DNA of 64,000 bases from Diaporthe sp. PMI_573. Taxonomy: Eukaryota > Ascomycota > Sordariomycetes > Diaporthales > Diaporthaceae. Position numbers and translations under genes: made by a program. Location: contig JAJTUP010000136.1 in the NCBI GenBank assembly GCA_021399435.1, positions 52,625 through 116,624 of the forward strand, given 5' to 3'. Shown here one piece after another: positions 32,929-44,165 of the stretch. The notes below the pieces were generated by a model, which saw nothing but the letters and a program-made list of their open reading frames with translations, was not told the DNA's origin and searched no databases. Numbering within the stretch: position 1 is the stretch's first letter; every line of letters begins with the position of its first letter.

Positions 32929-33164
32929 CGACGTCTGATACAAACCACTGAATTGATCGGCAGAGAAGGCTTCATCAGTCATGCAGCTTGTCGCTGCATG
33001 GCACGTTTGGATGTCCAATTGCATTGTCGCTCTGATGCGCCACGGCGCTTCGGTGTCGCAATTGCCCCCGCCGGTGCATGGACAGGCGGTGCCATTCAAT
33101 GCCTATTAGCAAAAGGGGCGATAGTGTTCCTCTACAAGGTGCTGTCGTCGGACTAGCTTCCAGG

Positions 33165-33515
33165 CTAAGTCGCACGTACATAGCAGATCCGCATTAGGAG
33201 ATCTTGCAACCACGATTGTAGGATTCCATGGAGTGGCTTGATTTGGTGTGCACACAAACGCCTCGCGCTGAGAACTGGTCCTAGGTGTTCCGGAATCGTT
33301 ATATGAATCAGTGCTGAACGAGTCCTGAGCAGTAGGTAAAACAATTGCAGTGCGACAAGGGTTTGAAGTGCCCCTATGGTTGTCACCACTAAAGCTGCCA
33401 TGCATGTTTGAATCAAGGGATCCCGCGAGTGACATGATAAAATGTAAAGGACTTGAGTTTTGGAAGGAGGGGTGTATTTCTTCAGCGATTGTTGAATATA
33501 GTTATTGAATGACAA
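33165..33515 (-). CDS. Small hydrophobic ORF, weak support
   Basis: A 116-residue frame with one strong hydrophobic segment (CMAALVVTTIGALQTLVALQ), predicted to span a membrane. It is read in the same direction as the unknown gene downstream, and could be an upstream exon or an independent small membrane protein. Nothing else supports it. Confidence 0.2.
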   Translation of the reverse strand: MSFNNYIQQSLKKYTPPSKTQVLYILSCHSRDPLIQTCMAALVVTTIGALQTLVALQLFYLLLRTRSALIHITIPEHLGPVLSARRLCAHQIKPLHGILQSWLQDLLMRICYVRAT

Positions 33516-33718
33516 TATGTCCTTAAGGACGACGATTTCTCTGGCTGAAGGTCGACCATGGGTTTTATGTATTATAATTTTCGTGCTCTACCCAAATCCA
33601 GGACTATTTCTAACAGAAGTCTCTGTGTCTACTCAACTGTCATAACTTGTGTACTTCTGTAAGGACCTAGGGATTTGACAGGTCCAAAGGAATACGACGC
33701 AGTAGTCATGTAGTCGTC

Positions 33719-34357
33719 TTAGGCAACGGCTCCCCTACACGCCACCAGAGCTGTGGTCATTGACCCTTTGGACCAAGGACTGCTTTCGCAAGTACCTTGA
33801 CGTGTGCGGAATGCCGTTAGATACTCGGAGCCGACAGCTATACGGAGCCGATGAAAGGCCTGAATAATATCGATCTTCGAGAAGCGGCGGGCATTCCGGC
33901 AGTTAAAAACTGTTCCATTTAGGTCAGGTGCGGGGACAAAGCGGTCCTTGAGAAACTGGTTGCGCCAGCGGTAGTCAATGCAGAATCGTCGGTCCGAGGA
34001 GTGCGGCTTTGGCACGAACAGTACCGGGGCTGCATCTGCTCGCATACAGCGCTCGATAAATCCCAGTTTTAGGAGCTTGTCTGTCGTTTCTCTCTCCAAG
34101 GGTAAGAATTGGACTGGCGTGCGGTATGAGGGTGGGCCATTTGCTGGCAGTGGTCGTTTGAGTTCAAGGACCACATCATGGTCAGAACGGTGTGGCGGCA
34201 ACGTGTTGGCTTCTTCCTTTGAGAAGAACCCTTCTAGATGAGCCAGTGCTTTTGGAATATGCTCTCTCACGAATTGGACATGTTCCGGGTCTTCCTCAGC
34301 AGGGAACGGGATTTTCTTGCCGTCGAACCATGACGCAAGCCCAAGCGGGGTTTGCAA
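33719..34357 (-). pseudogene. Ty3/gypsy reverse transcriptase fragment
   Basis: The frame matches the start of the gypsy RT domain: FFSKEEANTLPPHRSDHDVV, the PSYRTPVQFLPLERETTDKL helix, VLFVPKPHSSDRRFCIDYRW, then DLNGTVFNCRNARRFSKIDI and IAVGSEYLTAFRTRQGT. The homology ends right there, before the YVDD active-site strand, and is followed by unrelated sequence. Protease, RNase H and integrase are absent. The copy therefore holds only the N-terminal third of RT. No LTRs are recognised around it. Confidence 0.85.
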
Positions 34358-34599
34358 CGTCCTCCGATCAGAACATTCAGCTCACCACACTGTCGCGATT
34401 TGCTGTACTCACTGTCGAAACTACTTACATCAACGCGCTCTAGGCCATGGCGAAGGCTTGGAGCCAACTTTTTGGATCGTATGTGTGTGCTCTTGCTGAT
34501 AGCCTTGTTTTGCTCCATGAGCGCTTCCTTCAGGTATTTGAGGAAACCCGGGTTGAGAAAGCAGGACTAATGATCGAGCGGAGGCTAGGTACAGGAGGA

Positions 34600-35202
34600 G
34601 CCAATTAGTTTCGACCACCTAGCCGTACCGAGCTTGCGGGCTAGCCCAATGCGGCCGATGTTATGATGCCGCTTTTGAATTGCAATTTAACCTTACCATA
34701 TCAACGTACTTTCGTGCTTGTTGACGTTGATGATTGATCCAGCCGTTGGGCTAGGTTGTCCATTGTGGATTCGCGTATTAGAAGTGGTCAAGAGATGAGG
34801 ACCATAGAAGGACTGAAACAAACACGACAAGATGGTCGACAGTCGGCGAGGTGTACAAATTGCCCATGCCAATCTTCCGTCTTGCTCTTCAGTGGCTCGC
34901 TGGCTCGCAAGGCGAGCCTGCGATCCAGGGTGTGAGGCTCGACGACCCACTTGTCGAGCCGGCTCGCTGGGCTCGCAGTCGAGCCTGACCCTAACCCTAA
35001 TGGTGTTGAGCCCCGGACGAGACAGCCGCCAGTTGTGGCGCCTTCGGCGAGTAGCTCAGCCGCCTGTGCCGTGAAAGTCCCATTTCCCACCCTTGCCCAA
35101 ATTTCTCAGCTCGCTTCCCATTCTTTCACTCAACTCGATGATCATCTCATACGATAGCAGCATCACCGCCTCACCCCACACTAATTGTCGCCCGCTATCC
35201 TC
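34600..35202. other. Intergenic with GGCTCG-rich inverted repeats
   Basis: The stretch at 34893-34995 contains CAGTGGCTCGCTGGCTCGC followed by the hairpin GGCTCGC-AAG-GCGAGCC and further GTCGAGCC copies. This is compatible with a hAT-type subterminal region, but no partner end is found. CCCTAACCCTAA at about 34988 is a two-unit telomere-like match. The last 150 bp form the likely promoter of the Clr5 gene. Confidence 0.3.
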
Positions 35203-36819
35203 ATGGCCTCCACAACGGCTTGCCCGCAGAGGGGAGCACTTCCCCCTGCCCACATGCACCACACTACTGTTTCTAAAAAGGAGGCTTACTCTAAGCCTTC
35301 TCAAGAGGAGTGGGAGGCAGTACGGCTGACAATTCGACAATTGTACATTGATGAAAATAAAACACTCTCGGAAGTGTCAGAGACCCTCGCGAAGCTCTAC
35401 GGCTTTCGTGCCTCGTAAGTTGCATTAACCGCGTGATCCACCACACGCAAGGCCCTCGCCGCGCTCAGCTCCGTCAACCGCGACAGCTCACTGACTCAAT
35501 TGTTCCTGCGCGCTTGAAGGCCAAAGCAGTACAAGAACCGTTTCAAGCAATGGGGACTATGGAAGAATCTCTCCACCAGAGATGCGGCCAGGCTCATTCA
35601 GATGAAGGCGTCTCGGGACTCAATCGGCAAGACGTCGACCTTTGTAAGGGCGGGCCAAAAGCTTGACTTCGATCGTGTCCAGAAGACGATCCGCCGCAGC
35701 AAGAACAGAGCTCCCAAGATTGCTGCGGAAGTGAAACGGCCGAAGCTTGGCCAAGCGGATCCAGCACCACCCGCTTGCAATCAGCCGTCACGGGTGGAAT
35801 GCCGCACTCCCTCCCCGGAGCCCCTTCCTGCCAAAGATGGGCTGGACTTCCTGGATAGCCTGGATTCTAGCATCCTTCGTGTCGATGGCGTCGCTCTTGA
35901 TCGCGACTTCAGCACTTTCGAACCCGAGGCATTCCTAACGCATGTTTCCGAGTCTTTTATGATAAGCCCCAGTCCATTTGACACTTACCGCTATGAAGAT
36001 CCCCACGTTGAAATGATATGGGAATGTTACGCCCGCGTGCATCACAAGCTGGCCTTGAGATGCGAGTGGCTGCGATCAAATACGCTCTCCGACTCAGATT
36101 TAAGGCGTTTCAGGCGCAACAACTCACTTTTAGCGATACTTGAGCCCATAATAGCCAAAAAAGGGCGCCATTACATCAGAGAACTATTCCTGGCAAACGT
36201 TGTGTCAACATTTCGCCATCGTCCAGGATTCACCGAATTTGCCCAGTCTATCAACCAGACTCTCGGTCAGGATTTCACAGACAGGAAGGCCTTATCGCAT
36301 CACGCCACGTTGGTCGGGAGAGCTCTGAGTGACTTGGGCTTACAATCATACACACAACGCTTCATTATTGGGACCATGGAGGGCAGAGATTCCACGGAGT
36401 CTCCACCTTCGTCAGACGAAAACATCCCCGCCCCTAAGATCGAAAGTCCCGACAGCCTGAGCCCGGATGTCAATTTGCCATCTCCAGGGACCGAAATGCC
36501 ACCCACCCCACCAAGCTGCAACGACTACACCAACGGTCCTGACACCAGCGAGCTCGAGGCAGCCGCTTTTGCTTACGATCTCGGTGAAATGGACACGGCA
36601 GAGACTCGCCTGCGAGCCTTGACCTGCTACGAGAGGTCGCTTTCTACGAAGGGACAAGTGCTTGTGCGACTGGCGTTGTACTGCTTATCGAGCGTCCAGC
36701 GGCAAGCCGAGCGGGTCGAGGAGGCAGATGGAAGCCTCATGCGAGCCATCCGAGGATCAACATTCTACACAGCAGAGGACGGCACAGAATGGGACGAGGT
36801 CAGCTACATCTTCATGTGA
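35203..36819 (+). CDS. Clr5-domain protein, two exons, intact
   Basis: Exon 1 is 35203-35414 and exon 2 is 35520-36819, with a 105-nt intron (GTAAGT donor, GAAG acceptor). The total is 1,512 nt and 503 residues. The intron splits the Clr5 domain, which reads EEWEAVRLTIRQLYIDENKT, LSEVSETLAKLYGFRAS and PKQYKNRFKQWGLWKNLS once joined (about residues 32-88). The rest is Ser/Pro-rich, with a helical C-terminal part around TRLRALTCYERSLSTKGQVL that resembles a TPR-like helical pair. Clr5 domains occur at the N-terminus of many fungal proteins of unknown or regulatory role. The start at 35203 is the first ATG; a second in-frame one follows 17 codons later. Confidence 0.85.
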
Positions 36820-37104
36820 ATGGGACGGTGTAAGTTATTCTTCAGCTCGGAAATGACCACGGTGGCACGTCGCGCCGGCTACCCCGCACTCCCCCGCACG
36901 ACAATTTTTTCGCACAGCCGCAAATCGGTCTCGTTCCGGAACAGCCCTAGCTGTCGTTGGCGGCTGGTGGATGTGCACGCTGCCCTCCTGGGATGCGTGG
37001 GAGCCGATAAATCGGCATCCGATCCACATATTTACATCTTATCCATAACTACAGGTCGATCATTGCGATAGGTAGCCAGAAAAAATAGCGCCACCAAACT
37101 TAGT

Positions 37105-37149
37105 CACCAAACATGCAGCCACCAAACATGCAGCCACCAAACATGCAGC
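37105..37149. repeat. 15-bp tandem repeat, three units
   Basis: CACCAAACATGCAGC occurs three times exactly, followed by a partial fourth and preceded by a degenerate copy. It lies about 290 bp after the Clr5 gene stop. Confidence 0.97.
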
Positions 37150-37159
37150 CACCAAATCA

Positions 37160-39136
37160 TTGCTCTCCCATCTCGTACTGATTGTTCTGGCGCAAAGAAA
37201 GTCAGTGAGGCCGGCCCAGAACCGCGGGAAGGACATCACGAGGGCGACGAACTATTATTGGGGGTACCATTGGAAACAAGCAGCGAGGAAGTTGTGACTG
37301 GGGCTGGGGAGGGTTTACTCGTACTGGGAATATCTGAAACTCGGTGCAAAGGAAAGAGCGGCTTCATAAAATGGCTGCTGGGCCCATATTCTGGAGCCGG
37401 TCGGTGGCCGTGTCCATGACTCAAATGAGCTGCGCTGTTCTCCATGATTACGACGGCTCGGAGCGGGTTTCTTGCAGATGCCTTCCCGACGTAGATATGG
37501 CCGCCCAGCACCCGGTGTCCGACCTCTATACTGGTGATTATGGTGAGGCTCGGCGCCGACTGCAAATTGTTGAACACCAGCCTCTAACTGATCCCGCGGA
37601 TGTCGATGTGCCAACTGACAACAAAACAACATGTAGGCAAGGTTGCCCGTGCAGAGTGCGTAAACGAAAAGAAACCTTTTAACGCATTCCCTCAGTTAGT
37701 AATCGAGGATATCCTAGACCTCTAACATAACATACCGAGAAATACACATGAGCAGAAGATGAAGCCCAAGGTGAAGAAGAGGAAGATCTAGGACACATCG
37801 CTTCCTACACACTACACACCAGATTCAGAAAAGCCATATGAGCCATGAATTGTAGGATGGCGTTGACAATCTTATCGTTCAGTGGACCGGACGCAAAACA
37901 CCTAAGGTCTTCGCCGCTGAGGTCGAGTTGGTGCGCTTCCCGACAATTCGAGTCTGTTACCCCGCTCGCCGGACCTCGATCCCTTTGTTCTGCAAGGTAT
38001 TCCGACGCGGGTTTGCAAGGGCTGTTCTTCTTGGCTTCATCAAGCGTTAGCAGGCCAGCTTGGAGAGTATCCTCCAAGTGTTCAGTGTCCTATCAGCGGC
38101 GGCTGAAGCGGTGCCTGCCATCTGTGGCACGAGGTGATTGGTGTCGATTAGGTCGGCTGTGTAGGGTTGGGATTGTCTCGGCTCGTCTCCGCGATTTGTC
38201 TGTCTGCGTCGAGTCTACCTGTGGCCATTGCGAATCGTATTGTTGCTCGAACGGCGTCCATATCTGGGGCCCAATGAAATTTTTCATCCTATCAAGTATC
38301 GCTGACAGTCATAGCCAACACCATTTCACACCGAAATGCGCCTATCCATTCCACCAAAAATACCAGTAATACCGCCGATACGTGATATGCGGCCATCAAG
38401 GACTTGAGAGCGATCTATGAATACAACGAATTTTAGATGTTATTACAATATGTCTTCGGCCTAGAGAAGTTGACGCGCGTTTTACCTAAGAAAAAGGCAT
38501 TAACCCTTTGAATTTTGCATTACTTCCACGTACTAGAAAGAAAGAGAGAAAAAAAAATAAAAAATTTGGAACTTAAGTTAAGGGCAGGGTAACTAGGTTT
38601 TGCTACTTGGGCAACGAGGAAGAGCTGTGTAGGCGGCGTTACTGCAAATTATCGAACATGGCGAGGACTTTAGGCATTTCCTGTTTGCAACTTTAAAAAA
38701 AGTCTGTAGTGATGGTATGTTATTTTCAAGCCGTCAAAGTAGATGCACACGATATTCTTTGACAAGATTCTGATTCCTTATTTTAAAGATATATTCGTCC
38801 CAGAACTGCCGAGCAATCCGCTGAGGTTGTCCGTCGTGGCTCGCCTGATGCTACTGGTGGTATGCAGGCGCAGGAGGCTTGGTTGCGTGCTGAGGGGGAG
38901 GTTGGTGTGTTTGTGTAACGCGGAGGTGTTTCTATCAATCTATACTGCCCATTTTGTAGTGCTTGAGAAGTTGCCCGGCTAGACGAATGGTCAACGCTAA
39001 TGTGACGATCTGCGATGGATACTCGTTGACTGCTGAATGACCTGATTTATTGCGCCATCCACGAAAATGGGTGCGAATATCCGGGTTCTAAGTCAGAGAG
39101 CTGCCATCCCAACCCATATCCCGGCCCTCAACACTC
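37160..39136. other. Intergenic, no gene supported
   Basis: Short ORFs on both strands (for example 37344-37682 and 37845-38369, plus) lack family features and overlap each other. The part from 38380 to 38780 is clearly AT-rich. I see no RNA gene or element end. Confidence 0.35.
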
Positions 39137-40053
39137 TCATTTGGCCATGGTATCGATAAACTGAGGATTGGTTCCATTACTCCTTTCGTCTTTTGCACTC
39201 TTGGGCTTCGCAGGGGAGAATTTGTATTCAGGCCATGTCTTCGAGTGGTTAGTACGTTCAACATCGGCCCACTGGTGATACTTTGTCCGGATATGTTCAG
39301 GCTCCAGCGCCCAACTAGCGCCGCAGATTTTCGATACGAGCCTGTGGTCATTTATGGTGTAATGATCCTCAGCGTGCCTCTGATATACCTTGCGATACAA
39401 CATGAAGGCGTTCAGGGGTCGTTTAATTTTGTTTCGGGTCCTGCTGTTCTTGAGTTCGTCTTTTCTCTCGCCTTCTGGACGGTGCACATATAATTCAATG
39501 TCAACCATGGACGAATTTGAACCTTTGACCAACTCGCTAAGCGGCATAGAAATCTCGGGCATATTTGTGGCTGCTTTTGCACTGCCGCGGTTCCTGGATG
39601 TTCTGATCCGGCGGCGGTTGGCCGCCGGCCGTCGCGTGATAGGGGATCTGAAGGAGGTGCCGGTCTGCAAGCGAAATTCATTCGATTGAGACGGTGTGGA
39701 GCCGAGAAACGGCGGTTGTACCTGTCGCCTGTCAGCCACTGCAGAATAACTATATACCGATCCGAGCTTACTGAATCACGAGGAAGTGACGAAACAGCGT
39801 TGCTAATATTTTCATATGAAAGCTGAGTTGGCGCGCAATAGTCAATTGCCTGCTTTGTATCTTGCATGAAGTGAAGAACTGGGGTCAAGAAGAGATCCAC
39901 GTCCGCTTCCCGCCCCGAAAGACAGACTTTTTCTGCTGAGGGGAAGCAAGTATCCATCATAGGTATCGAATTATTGCACTGGGCCAAGCGCAGCAAGCCA
40001 TCGTGATCTTGGTTTTCGACAACATGGTTGGGAGGCATAGGAAGAGGATCCAT
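39137..40053 (-). CDS. HMG-box protein, MAT1-2-like DNA-binding domain
   Basis: The 3' frame (39739-39137) holds an HMG box: KIKRPLNAFMLYRKVYQRHA, then HYTINDHRLVSKICGASWAL and EHIRTKYHQWADVERTNHSK, with the PEYKF end typical of MATA_HMG boxes (related to MAT1-2-1 and STE11-like factors). A second frame (40053 to about 39770) starts MDPLPMPPNHVVENQDHDGL and is probably the first exon. A short intron near 39730-39780 is likely (several GT and AG sites), but I could not fix the junction. The region before the box is Arg-rich and may hold a nuclear localisation signal. No mating-type neighbours (APN2, SLA2) are present, so it is an orphan regulator, not the MAT locus. Confidence 0.7.
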
Positions 40054-41081
40054 CGAGCTGGCTCTTCCAGATGTACTGTACTGGCGGTATTCCTGCAGTT
40101 GAATTTGCGAAAAGGATTTGTAGGGGGGACTGAGTATCTGGCAATCTTTGCTTTTATGTCACAACCATGTAGCGTGCTCGAATATTCACCTGTGACGGAC
40201 TTCCTGCCGCCGTAGGACTAAACAATGTTCAAATGCATTGTGAGCAAGTTCTACATTCGTTTACGTACTTCGAAAGTTCTTACAATACACAATATGAATT
40301 TCTACAGTATATACAGTATCATCGCGCTGTGGCATAGCGTGAGACGAAGCAATCATCTGCCGGTTTTGCGACCCTGATTCGTGTTCCCACACACCGACCT
40401 TCTTCACAGTAAAGTACTAGTCGGATTAAGGAAGCAGAAGCACCAGTTCTACGCGGTACCTTTTAGGGTGGTTCGCTAAATGATGTGCTCAGACAAAAGA
40501 GGAGTAAAGTACCGTACTCTGACAAGTACGATGATAACCGGAAGAACCGCACTTGATCCGCATACTTACTTCCCAATACGCTGAAACGTCATTGTACTGT
40601 ACCGTATTACAAACCTGCCAGAGCGAGATCGGTATGAGGGACCAGGCAAATATAAAGTCCTCACAATATTCAAGCCATGCGGAAGAAGAAGCTTTGGTAT
40701 GGTGCATGCCTTGCTTCAGTTCCTACTCATCCACGAAGTGGTGCTCCCACACAAGACGTGTAATATAGACACACAAGGCGCTGGCTTCGAACATTCCAGT
40801 CCAGTATCAAGGCTCTCCCTAACATACCAACACAAAGTGGCATTGGCTGCAGCCTGCTTAGTAATAAAAAGTTGTGTACCCTCCGTTTTTGGTTGTGCGA
40901 ATCTCTGATCTCATTTAATTTGGGCCTATCAAAGAGACCGAGGTTCTCTTGGCGTCCCGGGTGTGCTGGGGTTCACATGGATGTTAATTATTACCCCATG
41001 GGCTGGTTACTCCGGTAACAAACAGCAGGACCTAAATACCCGTCCACCTCAGACACAAACAGCCGTCGCTCTGACCTATTG
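40054..41081. other. Intergenic, no gene supported
   Basis: Only short ORFs are present. The sequence has several CAGTACGGTACTT-type short inverted motifs (40500-40530 and 40590-40610: GTACCGTACTCTGACAAGTAC). No element end is recognised before 41082. Confidence 0.35.
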
Positions 41082-41360
41082 CCAGGCCTCGCAATCAATC
41101 CATTACATCCACTCCCAGGTCAAGTGTAATGGATTGACGCTTGGACGTAGTATTTTGCCAGTGGAATGGATCCATCCTATCCAGAATGGATGGATTGAGG
41201 ATGGATTGATTCAAATGGATTCGCCTCCGTGAAATCCCAATTAGGAAATAACTAGCTGGCTAACTTCTTCCACCAACTCACGCGTTTGAGGTGGCAACTC
41301 CCTGATCCATGCTGTCGCTCGCTTTTCAACTTCTTCAGCAGCCAATTTAGCCAAAACTAG
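41082..41360 (-). mobile_element. hAT terminus with hairpin and transposase tail
   Basis: A CAGGC start at 41082 is followed by CAATCAATCC and a hairpin with arms CCATTACA (41100-41107) and TGTAATGG (41125-41132), the same layout as the hAT end at 5341. Further in, the minus strand encodes AAEEVEKRATAWIRELPPQT, then RELVEEVSQL, which looks like the C-terminal tail of a hAT transposase, in the orientation expected from the 5341 copy. The rest of that transposase is absent; another hAT fragment on the plus strand follows. Confidence 0.5.
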
Positions 41361-41368
41361 TCCTCGAC

Positions 41369-41884
41369 ATGCTTCAACGCCGCAAACGCTTCTTGGCGAA
41401 CGACGCCGACAACGAGGTTCCTAATTCACAAGATACACGGCTAGCAAACAAGAGGAGAAGGGGCAACAAAGGCAAGGACCCTGAGCCCATACAACGAGAG
41501 GATATACAACAAGACGAGCTAGATACATACCTTGTTGAGCCAGTAGTCAACTCAAAGGCGTACCTAAACGACCCAATCGCGTGGCGGCGGGATATTGGCG
41601 CAAAACGATTCCCCAAGCTGTCTTATATGGCAGTTGACTTCCTCACGATACCTTCAGCAGCAGCAGAAACTGAGCGTCAGTTTAGTAGCGTCGGGCAGAT
41701 GGTGTCAGCACGGAGGTCTTGTCTTCAGCGGCACGTTATTGGCGCCAGCCAGTGTATTAGGTCTTGGAGCAAAGCAGGCGTCTACAAGGCTGAATTGCCA
41801 CTTGAATTGCTAGATCGGGCATCTAGCACGGCGTTACAAAGTGATATTGCACGGGAATTAACTAGATGGGCACAACGTAGCTAA
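41369..41884 (+). pseudogene. hAT transposase C-terminal (dimerisation) fragment
   Basis: The frame contains DPIAWRRDIGAKRFPKLSYM, AVDFLTIPSAAAETERQFSS and ARRSCLQRHVIGASQCIRSW, the hAT C-terminal dimerisation region, ending ARELTRWAQRS. Upstream residues are a basic, disordered linker. No BED or catalytic part is present. It is followed by GATATCCGATTCGGAATCGG-type repeats (41935-42030), which resemble subterminal DNA of the same element, with its end not found. Confidence 0.85.
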
Positions 41885-41929
41885 TATAACTGGGAATAGC
41901 CTCAAATACGCACCCCATCCGATTTAGCA

Positions 41930-42035
41930 ATCTGATATCCGATTCGGAATCGGATGGGCTTCAGTCTATTCGATCGATTTCAAATCGATATCGGAATCGG
42001 ATGGGATTTGGCCATCCGATCGATCGATGGCCTGC
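41930..42035. repeat. Dispersed ATCCGAT/ATCGGAT motif cluster
   Basis: Many short inverted motifs (ATCCGATTCGGAATCGGATG, then TCGATCGATTTCAAATCGAT and CGATCGATCGATGG) lie just 3' of the hAT C-terminal fragment. Such clusters are usual in hAT subterminal regions. No gene is seen from here to 42809. Confidence 0.5.
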
Positions 42036-42809
42036 TCTGACTATTATCCGGTCTGATCCTAGTCATCATCAACATAGACACAGTACAAGCGCTGCGCAGA
42101 TAGAGTTCAATGTACGTACCAAAAAGAACCGTAATGTCGTTTTAGCTAAAGCTGCCCCATTTACACACAACACGGCTTGATTTGCGTGAGCATGATAGCT
42201 AATAAAGACGGAGGCAGATTAACCTCTCGAGAAGGCAAATGTTCACAAAGTTGACTGGCTTAATCGCATTGGGAGAAGAGCGTAAACTGAGTAGCCCCAT
42301 TAGCCTCCACCTTTCGAATCAGAAAGCTTTTCCCAGTGACTGACTTGAGTCGCCCACGGCAGTAGCGCCGGATACTGATTCCACGTCAGCCATTTCGATA
42401 TCCTTCTTGCTGACATTCTCTCCTGCCAATTGGCCGCTTCAAGTAGGAGGCCTGTCTGAAGTTCACATTTTCAATTTGGATTCCACACCGCGGCACAACG
42501 CAAGACAAATCCGGATACACAAATTTGAGTTTGAGTCCCTCCATCAACGTGGCAAGTCATGAAGTTCCATTCCATCGTAGGGGTATTGCGTAAATGATGG
42601 GTTGTTGGGTGTTGATTACTTGCTTCTCTAACAGTCATCACGGATGCGGCGGCTGCCTAAATTGGGATCGCGTCACCCAAAGCGGGGTCACCCCTGGCTT
42701 GCCTGCCTTGTCAACGCAGTTTCAATTACTCGCCCATACTCAAACACACACACCACACGCAACATCATCACACTCTGCGTTACTGCTGATCTATTCATTA
42801 ACTAAGCGC

Positions 42810-43523
42810 ATGGAGCACCCTACCACACTTTTTGAAGTTTCGTTCACTCCCCCCCCCCCAAAAAAAACCATGGAAACCCAGAGACAGCATCAACAACTGG
42901 AGGAAAAGCATCAAATAGGACCAAGGAACACAGCAGAGGGAGAAATGAGTATCCACGATAAAATAACATTGTGGCGCCGAAAGGAAAATGAATCTGGTGA
43001 CATGGATTCCTTCAGAAAATCTATGGATTCCGACACGCCTGACACGGTTAGAAGCCCAGATCCAAACAATCCCGTTGCGTCAACAATTGACCATATATCC
43101 CATCGTCCTTTCGCTGAATACAAACAGTCCAGGAGCTTTGGGTCGGGACCTCAGGATAGGCAAGCGGCCGGAATTCAGCGCCACAGGCCCGACAAGACCC
43201 CGCAGAAGGGGCCCGACGTATTTACCGTGCCCTCTATCGATGATGTACATCAATATGGGTCGGACGTTGACGAATCATGTCCAGCATCCGCCGTTGAATC
43301 ACTTGAGGGGACTTGCTCGCTTATCTCGGAAGAATCCCAAGACAATGGAGAAACTCTGGCCAAATACCATCCATTCACCGAATTCAAGGAGATGGCTGTC
43401 AACAGGGTCATGGATGAGTTCTTTCTGTGGAAGGATAAGCAGAGGGAGACGAATGCCGAAGGGGCGCAACACAGTTTACAGGATCCGCTTAAGTTGAACC
43501 AGACCTCGGCGACTCCCGCTTAA
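42810..43523 (+). CDS. Hydrophilic protein of unknown function
   Basis: The ATG at 42810 gives about 237 residues; a further ATG at about 42870 lies just after a C9A8 run. The protein is charged and probably mostly disordered. It has two similar short motifs with a RPFAEYK / HPFTEFK core (SHRPFAEYKQSR and KYHPFTEFKEMA), suggesting a repeated linear motif. The C-terminus has a helix (VNRVMDEFFLWKDKQRETN). No membrane segment is seen. I do not recognise the family. It is convergent with the membrane-protein gene that follows. Confidence 0.45.
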   Translation: MEHPTTLFEVSFTPPPPKKTMETQRQHQQLEEKHQIGPRNTAEGEMSIHDKITLWRRKENESGDMDSFRKSMDSDTPDTVRSPDPNNPVASTIDHISHRPFAEYKQSRSFGSGPQDRQAAGIQRHRPDKTPQKGPDVFTVPSIDDVHQYGSDVDESCPASAVESLEGTCSLISEESQDNGETLAKYHPFTEFKEMAVNRVMDEFFLWKDKQRETNAEGAQHSLQDPLKLNQTSATPA

Positions 43524-43649
43524 TGCTTCAGACCTGGCTTTCATTAGCTGAGTGCCATACAGTGCTGGCTGCTGCGCAATTTGGCTGGGCCCAGCCTGAG
43601 CCACGTCCCTGCTGCTGCCTGAGACCCAACTCGCTTTGTTTGGTAATGA

Positions 43650-44165
43650 TCACATTTGAATAGAATGAAAGTAGTCACCACAGCGGTGATTATACAGGTA
43701 GCGCCATAGCCGGCCTGTGCGACAGTAAATGATGTTGTAGTACGGGATGCGATCGTGGCCGCCAAACTTTGCGAAGGAGGCCTGCAAACCCTGGATTTTG
43801 TCGGCACTATAGCCACCAATAACAACGAAGAACAGGTCGAGCACAAGCTGGAGCAATACATAAATCGTAACACTACCGTGGTTGTCTGCTAACCACTTCC
43901 GGTGGAGTGCTAGCACAAACCCGAAGATGATGAATAGGGCCGCAGGAACTGCTGCGATCACTGAAGCAACGAGAAGGTTGCTTTGGAGTGCCGCGAAGTT
44001 CATATCCAGGATCACCTGGGTGTTGTCAACATAGTCGGATCTCGCTCGTTCCCGCAAGACAATTGCAAAGCGGATGTTGGCCGAGCTGAGGGCAGAGGCG
44101 ACCAGTGTGAGGGAGGTGAAGAGCAGGACCAGGAAGCGATACCGGATAACATATTTAGAAGACAT
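43650..44165 (-). CDS. Four-helix membrane protein, possibly frameshifted at the 3' end
   Basis: From the ATG at 44165 the protein has a first membrane helix (FLVLLFTSLTLVASALSSAN), a loop, a second (LLVASVIAAVPAALFIIFGF), a third (VTIYVLLQLVLDLFFVVIGG), and then PYYNIIYC. A fourth helix (YGATCIITAVVTTFILFKCD) is present only in the neighbouring frame (down to about 43544). An unrecognised intron or a one-base indel near 43715 is therefore likely. The layout is like small MARVEL-type fungal membrane proteins, but that is a topology guess. It diverges from the HET-NB-ARC gene 3' to it. Confidence 0.5.
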   Translation of the reverse strand: MSSKYVIRYRFLVLLFTSLTLVASALSSANIRFAIVLRERARSDYVDNTQVILDMNFAALQSNLLVASVIAAVPAALFIIFGFVLALHRKWLADNHGSVTIYVLLQLVLDLFFVVIGGYSADKIQGLQASFAKFGGHDRIPYYNIIYCRTGRLWRYLYNHRCGDYFHSIQM

